Positions 35,863-44,762 are shown, counted from the first letter of the stretch. The stretch is DNA of 64,000 bases from Halobacillus locisalis (GCF_013694105.1 NZ_JACEFG010000002.1:124001-188000); one strand, 5' to 3'. Program-made: numbers and translations. The notes: a model not told the origin generated them from the letters alone.

Positions 35863-36579
35863 ATGAACTATATTAAAGCGATCAACGCCTTCTATGACCA
35901 GCAAGAATTCAATCCCTTATCTGCCTCCGCGATCACACTGTGGCACGGCCTCATGCACGTGAACAACAAATCCCGTTGGAAGAAAGAATTCTCAGCTGCG
36001 ATGACCGTTTTGTGTGTGAAAACCGGTTTGAGCGAAGCGGGTGTACGTAAAGCGCGTAAAGAATTAGTGGAGAAGGGCTGCCTCACGTTCCAATCTCGCA
36101 AAGGCAACCAAGCGCCGATCTATCAGATTGTCCCGTTGTATGAAGAAACGGGGAGTGAGAGCGACAAGCAGGAGGACAAGGCGAGCGGCAATTGGAACGG
36201 CAGTACGAACGGCAAAGAAAGCGGCAACCGTGGCACATTAATTAAACAAAACGAAACAAAAGAAAACGAAACGAAAAGAAACAACGACGTAGATGTTCGC
36301 GCTCATGATTTTTATGAAACCAATATCGGACCCCTGACTCCGTTTATAGCCAAACAAGTCACCAAGTGGGCAGGTGATTTGTCTGATGAGCTTGTAGTCG
36401 AAGCTTTGAAGCGCGCTATTTTGAACAACAGGCCCTTCTTCAGCTATGCGGAAGCGATCCTCAAAGATTGGCAGACGAATGATGTTCGCTCGCTGGATGA
36501 GGCACGTAGTGGTCAGGTCGAACGTTTGGAGAAGGGCACGAGTGTGTTTGATAAGCTGAGACGGCAGGCTGACGGTTGA
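35863..36579 (+). CDS. DnaD-domain (replication initiation type) protein
   Basis: 238 residues. Residues ~1-90 look like a winged helix ('TVLCVKTGLSEAGVRKARKELVEKGCLTF'). A low-complexity Asn/Lys/Glu linker follows. Residues ~145-215 match the DnaD/DnaB_2 C-terminal domain: 'FYETNIGPLTPFIAKQVTKW', 'ALKRAILNNRPFFSYAEAILKDW'. Related proteins are helicase-loading primosome factors; many copies of this type occur in phages, though no other phage genes are near. The last 79 nt are duplicated at 37021-37099. Confidence 0.85.
   Translation: MNYIKAINAFYDQQEFNPLSASAITLWHGLMHVNNKSRWKKEFSAAMTVLCVKTGLSEAGVRKARKELVEKGCLTFQSRKGNQAPIYQIVPLYEETGSESDKQEDKASGNWNGSTNGKESGNRGTLIKQNETKENETKRNNDVDVRAHDFYETNIGPLTPFIAKQVTKWAGDLSDELVVEALKRAILNNRPFFSYAEAILKDWQTNDVRSLDEARSGQVERLEKGTSVFDKLRRQADG
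36501..36579 (+). repeat. Direct duplication of the DnaD gene 3' end, copy 1
   Basis: These 79 nt at the gene's end align without gaps to 37021-37099 with most bases identical, including 'GAGTGTGTTTGATA' and 'CAGGCTGA'. Confidence 0.8.
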
Positions 36580-36690
36580 TCACTCAGTACCGATCCTTCT
36601 GACAACGATTAATTATCACTTCAAATGTGAACACTACGCTATTTTTAGTGGTAGATAATGGTATAATGTCCGAAAATCGGAGGTGAACAG

Positions 36691-36948
36691 ATGGCTGAAG
36701 AGAAAAAGGTAACGTTTATGCTGCCTGATCAAAATAAAGGTGCGTCGATAGCAGATACCTCAAGCGGAAAGTATTTAGAATTTCTACCAGATGAACTGAC
36801 GGAATTGGTCAATTCTTTTAACGGGTTTGAGCTTGATACGATTGAATTACATGTGACAGGAGCACTTGATTCTGGAGGGGCGACCAAACTATTTGTGGAT
36901 TTTTCAGGAGAAGCCGGAATGAAATTTACGTTGAAGAAAAAGGAATAG
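36691..36948 (+). CDS. Conserved-looking small acidic protein, unknown function
   Basis: 85 residues, no signal peptide or membrane segment. Alternating hydrophobic positions ('FELDTIELHVTGALDSGG', 'KLFVDFSGEAGMKFTLKKK') suggest a small beta-rich domain. GGAGG stands eight bases before the ATG. It lies between the two copies of the DnaD 3' end, so it may have arrived with, or survived, a duplication. The family was not recognised. Confidence 0.65.
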   Translation: MAEEKKVTFMLPDQNKGASIADTSSGKYLEFLPDELTELVNSFNGFELDTIELHVTGALDSGGATKLFVDFSGEAGMKFTLKKKE

Positions 36949-36956
36949 AAGTGATG

Positions 36957-37013
36957 ATGCCTGCCCCCCAAAAAAATCTTTTACAGTAATAAAGCAGTGG
37001 GGGGCAGGGACCA
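36957..37013. repeat. Family B palindromic repeat, copy B3
   Basis: ATGCCTGCCCCCCA faces TGGGGGGCAGGGACCAT around an AT-rich loop. It is directly downstream of the small acidic protein gene. Confidence 0.8.
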
Positions 37014-37020
37014 TCACTAA

Positions 37021-37099
37021 GGCACGTAAGGATTAGGGTGAACGTGTGGATCAGGGCGCGAGTGTGTTTGATATGCTGAGACTCCAGGCTGATGGTTGA
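37021..37099 (+). pseudogene. Remnant of a second DnaD-domain gene (3' end only)
   Basis: Aligned base for base with 36501-36579 at about five in six positions, ending in the same TGGTTGA/CGGTTGA stop. Only the last ~26 codons are present and the frame holds an internal TAG, so it is a dead fragment. It marks an old tandem duplication or a gene replacement. Confidence 0.75.
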
Positions 37100-37116
37100 G
37101 CTGACACCTCATGGTA

Positions 37117-37701
37117 TTAATTTTGAAATCTATTTCTTGGCACACTTATGTAGACTAGATAGGCAGTCGTAATCAATAGCACTGCGCAGAATGTCAGGTT
37201 AGTCGCTAACCCAACGGCGTTTCCCCAACTTGTGCTGCCATTGATCAGTAATTGAAACAGCAATACGGCGCCCAATAGGGATAGTGTATATCTGTTTCGT
37301 TTCGTCAAATAACCAGTGGTTCCTCCTGCGATTCCACCAACTATGGATGGTGCGTACCAACTGCCAAAGTTTTTCAACTTTTCTAGCAGAGAAGACGTAA
37401 ATGCATGGTCCTCATAGAAGCTCCCAATAACGAGGTAAAATGTTATAGAACAAATAACTGAGAGACATGCGAATAACGCCGCTTCTTTGAGATTTTCTGC
37501 AAACTTATAACCTACAATCATGGAATAGATAAACCAGAATGATAGTGAGTTTATTAGTACAGCGAGGTACATAATAATAGATTGAACAAAAGAGACTTCC
37601 TCACCTACATAAGGCAAATGGTCAGATGCTACGGAAAATACGCTCATGAGTAAACCTATCGTGCATGTGTAGATCGTGAGGTTTCTGTATTTCTTTTTCA
37701 T
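37117..37701 (-). CDS. Polytopic membrane protein, unknown function
   Basis: About 194 residues with five or six hydrophobic segments ('IYTCTIGLLMSVFSVAS', 'IIMYLAVLINSLSFWFIYSMIVGY', 'EAALFACLSVICSITFYLVIG'). The third loop contains a Gly-rich stretch 'SIVGGIAGGTTGYL'. ATG at 37701 has AGGAGG; the longer frame starting at 37782 is not supported. It borders the first cassette-array palindrome and points away from it. No family was recognised. Confidence 0.75.
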   Translation of the reverse strand: MKKKYRNLTIYTCTIGLLMSVFSVASDHLPYVGEEVSFVQSIIMYLAVLINSLSFWFIYSMIVGYKFAENLKEAALFACLSVICSITFYLVIGSFYEDHAFTSSLLEKLKNFGSWYAPSIVGGIAGGTTGYLTKRNRYTLSLLGAVLLFQLLINGSTSWGNAVGLATNLTFCAVLLITTAYLVYISVPRNRFQN

Positions 37702-37846
37702 GACAAATCCTCCTTTCCCATTATTAAGACGAACAGAAAATGGAAAAGTTTTGTGAAATATTTCGGAGTCGCTTTTACTCATATGAAAGTACCTTAGATT
37801 ATTTACTTCGATTTAATCCTTGAACTTTATTCTCTTCAGAGTATGT

Positions 37847-37908
37847 TTATCTCGACGCTGAGTCTTCAAGTATAGGGCAGGTTAGTTGAAGACTCAGTTT
37901 CGAGATAA
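37847..37908. repeat. Cassette-array opening element C1 (inverted pair of repeat arms)
   Basis: A 23-nt left arm (37847-37869, TTATCTCGACGCTGAGTCTT...) and its 23-nt inverted partner (37886-37908) match at 21 of 23 positions around a 16-nt loop with GTATAGGGCAG. The left arm is the same sequence that follows each cassette gene. The right arm is identical base for base to that of 61207-61268. There is no T-run, so a terminator role is unlikely. Confidence 0.9.
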
Positions 37909-37960
37909 TAAAGGAAAATTTACCCTTTTGTCGAATGTGGTATTAAAAGGGGGAAGTATT

Positions 37961-38548
37961 ATGTTAGACAATCCAGAACTGATAAAAGCCAGTGCTCAAT
38001 TAGGTAAATACATAACTCAACAAAGTACAGTAGCAATTAGAGATAAATTAAGGATTTCTAAAGAGGCAAAAAGTGATAAGGAAAAAATAAATGTTTTAGA
38101 AGAGATAATTCAAGAATTATTAGCGGAAAAGAACCAACTAATTCAAATTGCACAAGTTTATGATGAACAAATGGTAGCGCAAAAAATTTCAGAAGAAGAT
38201 GTTGACTATATCACCTCCAACATTCTACCTCTATTTGAAAACCTAATCACTAATACAGATGACGAAGAAGAAGCAGAAGAAAACAGGAAAAATCTTGATA
38301 TATTTAAACCATTACTTTCGAAAGAAACTTTTAATATGCTCCAACTGCTTGGATTTAATTACAAACGTGCAATTGGTGAACCATTAACTGACCTTGTAAA
38401 TGCTATGATTGTATCTCAAAAACCTATCTCTAAAGAAGCGGATTTAGACCGGCAAAAACTTTTCTATGAGCATGAAACACAATATTTCAATATGATAAAT
38501 GATGAAGAAGCTTATCAAAGGCATTTAAAGCTGCAAGGCAAAGAATAA
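37961..38548 (+). CDS. Unknown helical protein, first gene of cassette array 1
   Basis: About 195 residues, rich in Lys, Glu, Gln and Asn with helical periodicity; no membrane segment. ATG at 37961 has AAAGGGGGAAG ahead; the in-frame ORF reaching back to 37886 would start inside the palindrome and is not supported. It is followed 27 nt later by a DUF2513-like gene, and the two may act as a pair. The N-terminal 'LIKASAQLGKYITQQSTVAIRDKL' and central coiled segments did not match a family that I recognise. Confidence 0.75.
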   Translation: MLDNPELIKASAQLGKYITQQSTVAIRDKLRISKEAKSDKEKINVLEEIIQELLAEKNQLIQIAQVYDEQMVAQKISEEDVDYITSNILPLFENLITNTDDEEEAEENRKNLDIFKPLLSKETFNMLQLLGFNYKRAIGEPLTDLVNAMIVSQKPISKEADLDRQKLFYEHETQYFNMINDEEAYQRHLKLQGKE

Positions 38549-38575
38549 TTTAAATCTTAAAGGAGTTGTTGAGAT

Positions 38576-38950
38576 TTGAAGAGAGAAATCGATGTTATTA
38601 AGTATGTATTGGTAGAAATCGAAGAAACACAGAGAAGTGGACCTATCCAGTTGCAATTTGATGAAAATGATAGCTATTCAACTGATAAGCTTAATTATCA
38701 CCTAAGGATTCTTACAGATGCAGGTTTCGTAGATGGTGAAATAAAGGGTGTAATGGGAGGAGGTCAAATAAACTTAATTAAATCTATTACATGGGAAGGA
38801 CATGACTTGTTAGATGCCTTAAGAAATGAAAAAGCTGTCGAGATGGCAGAAAAAGAAGCTGAAAAACAAGGATCAAAGTTAAGCGATCTACCTATTGAAG
38901 TTGCTAAATCATTGGTTATTGCTTCTGCAAAGCAATTATTTGGATTGTAA
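38576..38950 (+). CDS. DUF2513-like protein
   Basis: 124 residues. The start 'MKREIDVIKYVLVEIEE' and 'YHLRILTDAGFVDGEIKG' with 'LTWEGHDLLDALRN'-type 'ITWEGHDLLDALRN' match the DUF2513 winged-helix-like family, common in mobile regions. It uses TTG with AAAGGAG about 11 nt ahead. Function of the family is not established. It shares one cassette with the preceding gene. Confidence 0.78.
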   Translation: MKREIDVIKYVLVEIEETQRSGPIQLQFDENDSYSTDKLNYHLRILTDAGFVDGEIKGVMGGGQINLIKSITWEGHDLLDALRNEKAVEMAEKEAEKQGSKLSDLPIEVAKSLVIASAKQLFGL

Positions 38951-38972
38951 TTAAAGAGTCGGTTATAAAATG

Positions 38973-39020
38973 GACAATTAGTTTTGAGTCTTAAGGAATT
39001 GGGGCCTTTAGTTTAATAAA
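38973..39020 (+). repeat. Cassette repeat C2 (degenerate)
   Basis: GACAATTAGTTTTGAGTCTTAAGGAATT then GGGGCC and TTTAGTTTAATAAA. The GAGTCTTAA core and the 'TTnnTTTAATA' tail agree with copies C3 and C16; the left half of the dyad has decayed. Confidence 0.7.
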
Positions 39021-39030
39021 TTAAATAAAA

Positions 39031-39068
39031 AAACCGGTTCCTAACAGTTTTAAAGGAACCGATTTTTT
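39031..39068 (+). terminator. Terminator after the first cassette
   Basis: ACCGGTTCCT pairs with AGGAACCGAT around an 11-nt loop and is followed by TTTTTT. It lies immediately after repeat C2. Confidence 0.8.
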
Positions 39069-39369
39069 TATACCTAACTTTTTTTATCGTTGTAAATCCA
39101 CATCTTCCTAACGGTCTCTACTTTTGAACAGGTGTATGAAAGCTATTTATACATCAATAGAGAGAGGCCACTAAGAGTGAAAAATTATGAGCATACAATT
39201 TAAATGAGGACAGTATTGTCAAAGAGAAGTAGAACCCCAAGTAAATGAATTTTCAAATAGATACGATTAATAAGTGTACTTTTTGTTTAATAATTGAAAA
39301 TTATGAAATTTAATACTTCCACATGTTAAAATAAGGAAGAAGATATAAAAATGCTAAAGGAAGGTAAAA
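39069..39369. other. AT-rich intergenic region upstream of the ABC exporter
   Basis: About 300 bp with no ORF that has a ribosome site. It presumably holds the promoter of the ABC/FtsX genes, but no convincing -35/-10 pair or repeat was identified. GGAAGG at 39360 is the ribosome site for the next gene. Confidence 0.5.
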
Positions 39370-40059
39370 ATGTCACATACTATTAAGTGTACTCAACTAC
39401 ATAAGGAGTTTAAAGGAGACGGCGTAAATACTACGGCTCTTAATAAAGTCAACTTGGAGTTTTCAAAAGGAGAGTTTGTCTCTATAGTCGGTTCTTCTGG
39501 ATCTGGGAAATCTACTTTTTTAAGCCTGATTGGAACATTGGATAACCCAAGTGGAGGGGCAGTACATTATGGGGAGGCAGACTTGAGAAAACTTAACCTT
39601 AAGGAATTGGCAGATTTCAGGTTTGAGCACATTGGATTTGTCTTTCAACAATATCATCTTTTGCCTACTCTAACAGCTCTGGAAAATGTTATGGCGCCTC
39701 TATTATCTAGGAAAGTTTCTTATGACAAAAGAAAGAGAGCAGAACAATTGCTTGAAGAAGTAGGTCTAGCTACAAAGCTTCACTCTCTCCCTTCTCAACT
39801 TTCAGGGGGACAGCAACAACGGGTTGCTGTAGCCAGAGCTTTAATCCATGAACCACATTGGCTGCTAGCGGACGAACCTACTGGAAATCTGGACACCGAA
39901 ACAGGCGAGATGATTTTTGATCTGCTTCATAAACTTAATAAGGAGAAAGGATGCGGGGTCATCTTCGTGACGCATGAACCCGAGCTAGCTGTTCGAGCTG
40001 GACGTATGATTGAAATGAAGGATGGCCACGTCATTCGTGATACGGAGGGAGGGCAATGA
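39370..40059 (+). CDS. ABC transporter ATP-binding protein (MacB/LolD type)
   Basis: 229 residues. Walker A 'GSSGSGKST', Q-loop '[12 protein letters not shown]', signature '[15 protein letters not shown]', Walker B '[16 protein letters not shown]'. These belong to the MacB/LolD class that works with FtsX-type permeases, as the next overlapping gene confirms. Such exporters move lipoproteins, peptides or antibiotics, or do mechanical signalling. It is the first gene of the largest cassette in array 1. Confidence 0.94.
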   Translation: MSHTIKCTQLHKEFKGDGVNTTALNKVNLEFSKGEFVSIVGSSGSGKSTFLSLIGTLDNPSGGAVHYGEADLRKLNLKELADFRFEHIGFVFQQYHLLPTLTALENVMAPLLSRKVSYDKRKRAEQLLEEVGLATKLHSLPSQLSGGQQQRVAVARALIHEPHWLLADEPTGNLDTETGEMIFDLLHKLNKEKGCGVIFVTHEPELAVRAGRMIEMKDGHVIRDTEGGQ

Positions 40060-43000
40060 TACGATTCATTTGGAATTCGTGGTGGCGGAATAAGGAACGG
40101 TTTATTTTGCTATTGATTGGTGCGTTGATTGTAAGTATCGGGTTAAGTTATCTAGTTGGTACGACTCAAGCTAGTCAAGGTACAATCGTTGATGAACTGC
40201 AAAAACGTTGGAAGTCTTCTTATGATATTGTCGTACGTCCTCCTGGAAGTAGAAGCGTAACAGAAGATAAACAGTTACTAGAGCCTAACTATCTTAGTGG
40301 ACTTAATGGAGGAATATCTCTTGAACAATATGAAACCATCCGTTCCATGGAAAAGATAGAAACAGCAGCCCCGATCTCCATGATGGGTTACGTAGATTAT
40401 GGTACAACGCTGGCGGAAGTGAATTATGATGAACCTGGTATATATCGTCTACGTATGAGCAATTCGACGACTAACGGGGTCAGCACCTATGAGGACGACA
40501 ATACACTTTATTTCACTGTTGGAGATTGGCAGGCACCGCAAGGTACCCAGCGTGAATATGGCGTAACCGGATTTAATGGAAAGCTGATCAATAGCAATAA
40601 TATCCTGATTGCAGGAATAGACCCAGAAGCAGAAGCCCAATTAACAGGGTTGAATGATGCCATTTCTGATGAAACCGAACAATCCGGAAGCTTTTTAGAT
40701 AACGAAGCATCGGTCTCAACCATAGAGGTCGGGACTGGTATCCAAAATATTAATATACCTGTTCTTTTGAGTAACCAGTCATTTGTAGAAGGAACATCCA
40801 CCTATACCATTGAAAAGCTCGAGCAATCTTTTAAGCAGGATGAACAAGAAGATGTTATGAACGAAGTCAAGGAGAGGGGAGGAGTCCAATACCTTGATGA
40901 CCTTGAAGCGAAACAAGTCGATCACTTTAATTTCACCTCAGAAGAATCCCACCAAAAAACGATTGAGTTAATCAAAGGAACCAATGAGGACGCCGGGGCA
41001 TCTCTTGACTCCTTCAACTGGATGGCCTTTCAGCCCTCACCCGTAAACTATCAAGAAGTCAACAGTCCATTCGGAGAGCGATGGCCTTTCGCCTATCAAG
41101 TAGAACCCTATTCCGTACCAGAGGATAGCCCTTTAGCGCAAAAACATGCGTACCGGCCTATAACGATGTTTTCCGAAACTAGTGAAGGCTGGCCACGTTT
41201 AGAACTAGATTTTCACGGGGTGTTTGACCCTTCTCAATTGGACCTGTCTAAGGATCCACTGAATGAGCTACCGATGGAAACGTATTTTCCTTCAAGTGCA
41301 AAATGGGTAATGGATAATGAAGAAAACCCTATTAATCCTCCAAAAGAAATGAAGCCACTGAATAATCCTTATGGTTTCCTGACGAAGCCTCCGCTGTTGT
41401 TAACCACTATTGAAGCTGCTTCTCAGGTTCTCGGAGAGGAACCGATATCAGCTATCCGGGTAAAAGTGCGCGGAGTCGATGAAATGTCTGAATCTAGTGG
41501 ACAGGTTCTTGAACAAATAGCAAAAGACATTGAAGAAGAAACCGGTTTGATCACCGATATTACTTTGGGGTCATCCCCACAGCCGGCGATCACCCATATC
41601 CCAGCGTCTGGCGAGCAAGAAAGCCTTGGATGGGTCGAACAACCTTGGATTAAGCTCGGTTCTTCGATTTCCATTTTTAAGGAGTCGAAAATGGGATTGT
41701 CCGGAGTTATAGCTAGCGTAATTGTCGTAGCTATAGTTTATGTGTTCGCTTCTAACATCATGATGATGTATGCACGTAAAAAAGAGTTTGCCGTATTACT
41801 TGCGGTAGGCTGGCGACCGAAGCAATTGAGCTTACTGATATTTATAGAAGCGCTTATCCTCGGAATCTTTGTATCCTTAGTCAGTTGGCTGATACTTGGG
41901 ATCATTTATGTCACAAATGATGTAGAGACATCTATATGGAGGCTACTGTTCATCGCCATATTCGGACTGTCAGTCTACCTATTAGGTTCGTTGGTTCCGA
42001 GTATTTTAGTGCAAAGGATTTCGCCATACGAAACGATGAAGACAGGGGAAGTGACGACAAAGAAAAGACATAGCTTCCAAGCCTTCACTAGCTTTGGGAT
42101 GGCAGCCAATCAATTCATGACCCAATGGAAGAGAGCGTTGTTATCCGTTGTCTCGATTGCTCTTCCGACAGCTATGTTAATATATTTTTTGTTTATCACC
42201 GTTCAATTACGTGGAACCATGTACACCACCTGGCTTGGTGAGTTTGTCGCCATGGAAGTCGGTGTCATGCATTATATAGCCATGGGTGTTGCATTACTGA
42301 TCGCTATTCTGACCACAGCAGAAATAATGTGGCAGAATGTATCGGAACGGCAAGCAGAATTCTCTGTCTTGAAAGCATTAGGATGGAGGAATCATACGGT
42401 AAGGATGCTTGTCCTTTGGGAAGGTGCTATTTCTGGATTGATTGCTGGACTGCTTGGCCTTTCACTATCCCTTGTAGCCATAACCATCAGTTATAATCAA
42501 TTTCCATTTGATTCTCTATTATTTTTCTCGTCTACCCTTTTGATCCCAATTGTTACGGGGATTGTGGGAGCTATGTTACCTGCTATGAAGGCCGTACAAT
42601 TGACCCCGAGTGAAGGTTTTCGGGGAGGAGTATCTAACACGGCCAAAACAGAAAAGGCGTTCCGATATGTATTCAGTACGGGAGGCGCTGCTTTGGCTGC
42701 CGGGGTGGTTGCCATTATGCTGTTTGCCATCCCCGCAAATTCGAATTCGAATGAACAGGTTGATTCCACTAGTACATCTACGAATGACATCGAAGGAACG
42801 GAAGGGGAGCTTGAGGTTTCTGCCCCCACTGAGGAGGAAATCAAAGTTGAGGATTATGAACCCGATCAAACTCGGGATTCCATCATGCAGGAGAAAGAGA
42901 ATGCATATAAGACATTAATACTTGGAGATGAAGTATTTGACGCAGAGGATAAAGAAGTCACTGTAGAACGAGTAGATCCTCCTTCAAATCTCAAAACAAA

Positions 43001-43289
43001 TGAGAAATTAATCACCATTCGAACTTCCTATCACAAGAAAGCTGGAGAGGGGAGTGTTGTGTATAAACCGCAAACATTCCAATTGATGAGTAGTGATGGG
43101 GAGTCATACAAACCTATAGAATTCGAAGAAGTTACGACGGATTCCACATGGAATGGGTTTGAAATTAAAGGTCAGGGCAAGGTAGTTACTGAATCGACTT
43201 TTGAAGTATCTGAGAGTAGTGAGAAGCTAGCCTTCAAAATGAATGGAAGTTGGACACCTGGGGAAATCATTATTGAATTTGAAAGCTAG
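40056..43289 (+). CDS. FtsX-like ABC permease with large extracellular domains
   Basis: 1077 residues. TM1 is near residues 15-35; a ~500-residue extracellular region follows; two FtsX blocks of three TMs each lie at about 555-670 and 705-860 ('LLAVGWRPKQLSLLIF', 'LKALGWRNHTVRMLVLWEGAISG'). A further TM near 875-895 leads to an acidic linker and a C-terminal beta-sandwich-like domain (to 1077) resembling secreted Ig-like modules. It overlaps the ATPase gene by 4 nt. The extra C-terminal domain is uncommon for the family and may bind a ligand or peptidoglycan outside the cell. Confidence 0.9.
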   Translation: MIRFIWNSWWRNKERFILLLIGALIVSIGLSYLVGTTQASQGTIVDELQKRWKSSYDIVVRPPGSRSVTEDKQLLEPNYLSGLNGGISLEQYETIRSMEKIETAAPISMMGYVDYGTTLAEVNYDEPGIYRLRMSNSTTNGVSTYEDDNTLYFTVGDWQAPQGTQREYGVTGFNGKLINSNNILIAGIDPEAEAQLTGLNDAISDETEQSGSFLDNEASVSTIEVGTGIQNINIPVLLSNQSFVEGTSTYTIEKLEQSFKQDEQEDVMNEVKERGGVQYLDDLEAKQVDHFNFTSEESHQKTIELIKGTNEDAGASLDSFNWMAFQPSPVNYQEVNSPFGERWPFAYQVEPYSVPEDSPLAQKHAYRPITMFSETSEGWPRLELDFHGVFDPSQLDLSKDPLNELPMETYFPSSAKWVMDNEENPINPPKEMKPLNNPYGFLTKPPLLLTTIEAASQVLGEEPISAIRVKVRGVDEMSESSGQVLEQIAKDIEEETGLITDITLGSSPQPAITHIPASGEQESLGWVEQPWIKLGSSISIFKESKMGLSGVIASVIVVAIVYVFASNIMMMYARKKEFAVLLAVGWRPKQLSLLIFIEALILGIFVSLVSWLILGIIYVTNDVETSIWRLLFIAIFGLSVYLLGSLVPSILVQRISPYETMKTGEVTTKKRHSFQAFTSFGMAANQFMTQWKRALLSVVSIALPTAMLIYFLFITVQLRGTMYTTWLGEFVAMEVGVMHYIAMGVALLIAILTTAEIMWQNVSERQAEFSVLKALGWRNHTVRMLVLWEGAISGLIAGLLGLSLSLVAITISYNQFPFDSLLFFSSTLLIPIVTGIVGAMLPAMKAVQLTPSEGFRGGVSNTAKTEKAFRYVFSTGGAALAAGVVAIMLFAIPANSNSNEQVDSTSTSTNDIEGTEGELEVSAPTEEEIKVEDYEPDQTRDSIMQEKENAYKTLILGDEVFDAEDKEVTVERVDPPSNLKTNEKLITIRTSYHKKAGEGSVVYKPQTFQLMSSDGESYKPIEFEEVTTDSTWNGFEIKGQGKVVTESTFEVSESSEKLAFKMNGSWTPGEIIIEFES

Positions 43290-43375
43290 ACATATGAAAA
43301 ACAAGGACCATTAAAGTTGATTTGTATAGATTTAAAGAAGTAAAAGTTTCAAGTGTAGATTCTTTAAGAACACTA

Positions 43376-43423
43376 TTATCTCGAAACTGAGTCTTAAACA
43401 AACGGGGGCTTTACTTTAATAAA
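43376..43423 (+). repeat. Cassette repeat C3
   Basis: TTATCTCGAAACTGAGTCTT, AAACAAAC, GGGGGC, then TTTACTTTAATAAA. Complete conserved part, placed between the FtsX gene and the kinase gene. Its arm equals the reverse complement of the right arm of C1 up to the last bases. Confidence 0.85.
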
Positions 43424-43473
43424 ATGCATTAATGCAGTGTATGAAGAACTAATACATAAAGGTGGTAATAAGA

Positions 43474-44082
43474 GTGGGAGTCAAAACTAAAAAAGGTGAA
43501 TTTCAAAATTTCGAAGAATTTGTTAGCTCAATTAATTCAATTCCAAGAAAACAATCAACCTTATTGATTGGAATAGATGGTTGTGGAGGCTCTGGTAAAA
43601 GTACTTTTGCAAATGAGTTTAAAGAAGAATTCTCTAATGTAACGGTTGTACATATGGATGATTTTTATTTACCTTCATCACAACTTATGGAAGCAGATCC
43701 AAAGCAAAAACCTATTGGTGCAGACTTCGATTGGAAACGTGTCTTAAATCAAGTTCTCGAACCAATTAGCCGAAATCAAGAAGGATACTATCAAAGTTAT
43801 GATTGGGACACTGACCAATTAGCGAAGTGGCATACTGTTCCTGTAGGAGGAATCGTGATAATAGAAGGTGTTTATTCCATTCGCAATGAACTAGCAAATG
43901 AATATGACATTACAATATGGGTTGATTGTCCAAGAGAAACAAGGCTATCACGAGGTCTTGAAAGAGACGGGGAAGATGCCCGTGATATGTGGGAAAATAA
44001 TTGGATGATTTCAGAAGACATTTATATGGAAGAACAAAAACCACATGAAAGAGCAGACCTCATTGTTAATGGTACAAAGTGA
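43474..44082 (+). CDS. P-loop kinase, uridine kinase-like
   Basis: About 202 residues. Walker A 'GIDGCGGSGKSTFANEF', 'VVHMDDFYLPSS' (lid acceptor site), 'VIIEGVYSIRNELANEYDITIWVDCPRETRLSRGLERDG' (in parts; Walker B EG and LID Arg residues). This is the uridine/pantothenate kinase fold; the substrate is uncertain, and many orphan members are stress or resistance kinases. GTG at 43474 follows AAAGGTGG with good spacing and was preferred to GTG at 43462. It is a single-gene cassette. Confidence 0.82.
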   Translation: MGVKTKKGEFQNFEEFVSSINSIPRKQSTLLIGIDGCGGSGKSTFANEFKEEFSNVTVVHMDDFYLPSSQLMEADPKQKPIGADFDWKRVLNQVLEPISRNQEGYYQSYDWDTDQLAKWHTVPVGGIVIIEGVYSIRNELANEYDITIWVDCPRETRLSRGLERDGEDARDMWENNWMISEDIYMEEQKPHERADLIVNGTK

Positions 44083-44125
44083 ATAACCACCACTTAATGG
44101 TTCAATAATTAAGGAACTTTAAGAA

Positions 44126-44188
44126 TTGTCTCGAATCTGAGTTTTCCGTTAACGGGGGCGATTGTTCAATTGAGCATTAGCCCTTTAT
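44126..44188 (+). repeat. Cassette repeat C4
   Basis: TTGTCTCGAATCTGAGTTTTCCGTTAAC then GGGGGCGATTGTTCAATTGAGCATTAGCCCTTT. GGGC...GCCC with inner GTTCAA/TTGAGC forms a stem with weak T-run, so it can serve as the kinase gene's terminator. Confidence 0.85.
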
Positions 44189-44218
44189 TACATAAGCACA
44201 AGTAATATCGTTGGTTAA

Positions 44219-44262
44219 ACCTATTTAACTGACGGAGCAGGATTATTGAATAAGGAACAATT
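44219..44262 (+). repeat. Partial cassette repeat next to C4
   Basis: TTTAACTGACGGAGCAGGATTATTGAATAAGGAACAATTT keeps the ACTnACGG-G-GC and GATTATTnAATA parts of the repeat but not the dyad. It may be the remains of an empty or deleted cassette. Confidence 0.5.
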
Positions 44263-44338
44263 TAATTGAAATAAAAACTCAAACATCTAATTCAAACAAG
44301 CAGGGTAATAAATCCAAGAGTTATAAGGGGGGATATTT

Positions 44339-44749
44339 TTGAAAAAGGTTGTAGGAGTTATACTTTTGATAATTGTTATTGTAGCAATCAGCCTCTTTAT
44401 CTTTTCTAATGATTCTAATGATTTCTCAAATATCACCAAGATAGAATATCAAAAGTATAATCAAACTAAAGATAAGTATGGTGAATTAAAGGTAATTGAA
44501 GATGATGAAACTCTTAGCCAGCTAACGAAGCTTTTCAATAAAGCGACTCACCAAAATTTTGAGTACAATAAGGCGTATCACGACGATATAAAACTTACTC
44601 TATTATATAATGGTGAAACATCTGAAACCGTAAGAATTTGGAAAAATTTTGGTAAAGACTACGACTTATTAGAAAGTGAAACAAGGGATGGCATATATGA
44701 AATTAAAAACAACAATTCAAGAGAGTCATTACGTGAGATTTTAAAATGA
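44339..44749 (+). CDS. Small membrane-anchored or secreted protein, unknown
   Basis: 136 residues. One N-terminal hydrophobic segment ('VVGVILLIIVIVAISLFIF') is followed by an acidic and Asn-rich outside domain with strand-like patterning ('DIKLTLLYNGETSETVRIW'), similar in shape to small secreted proteins of Bacillus. TTG start behind AAGGGGGGAT. It is a single-gene cassette. No family was recognised with certainty. Confidence 0.72.
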   Translation: MKKVVGVILLIIVIVAISLFIFSNDSNDFSNITKIEYQKYNQTKDKYGELKVIEDDETLSQLTKLFNKATHQNFEYNKAYHDDIKLTLLYNGETSETVRIWKNFGKDYDLLESETRDGIYEIKNNNSRESLREILK

Positions 44750-44762
44750 AAAACAGCTTTTT

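Noticed and set aside
35863-36579. DnaD-domain gene as evidence for a prophage
   Set aside because: No other phage gene (integrase, terminase, capsid, lysis) is nearby; DnaD-type proteins also occur in plain chromosomes.
37886-37960. Longer start for the first array gene
   Set aside because: It would start inside the palindrome's right arm with no ribosome site; ATG at 37961 has a strong one.
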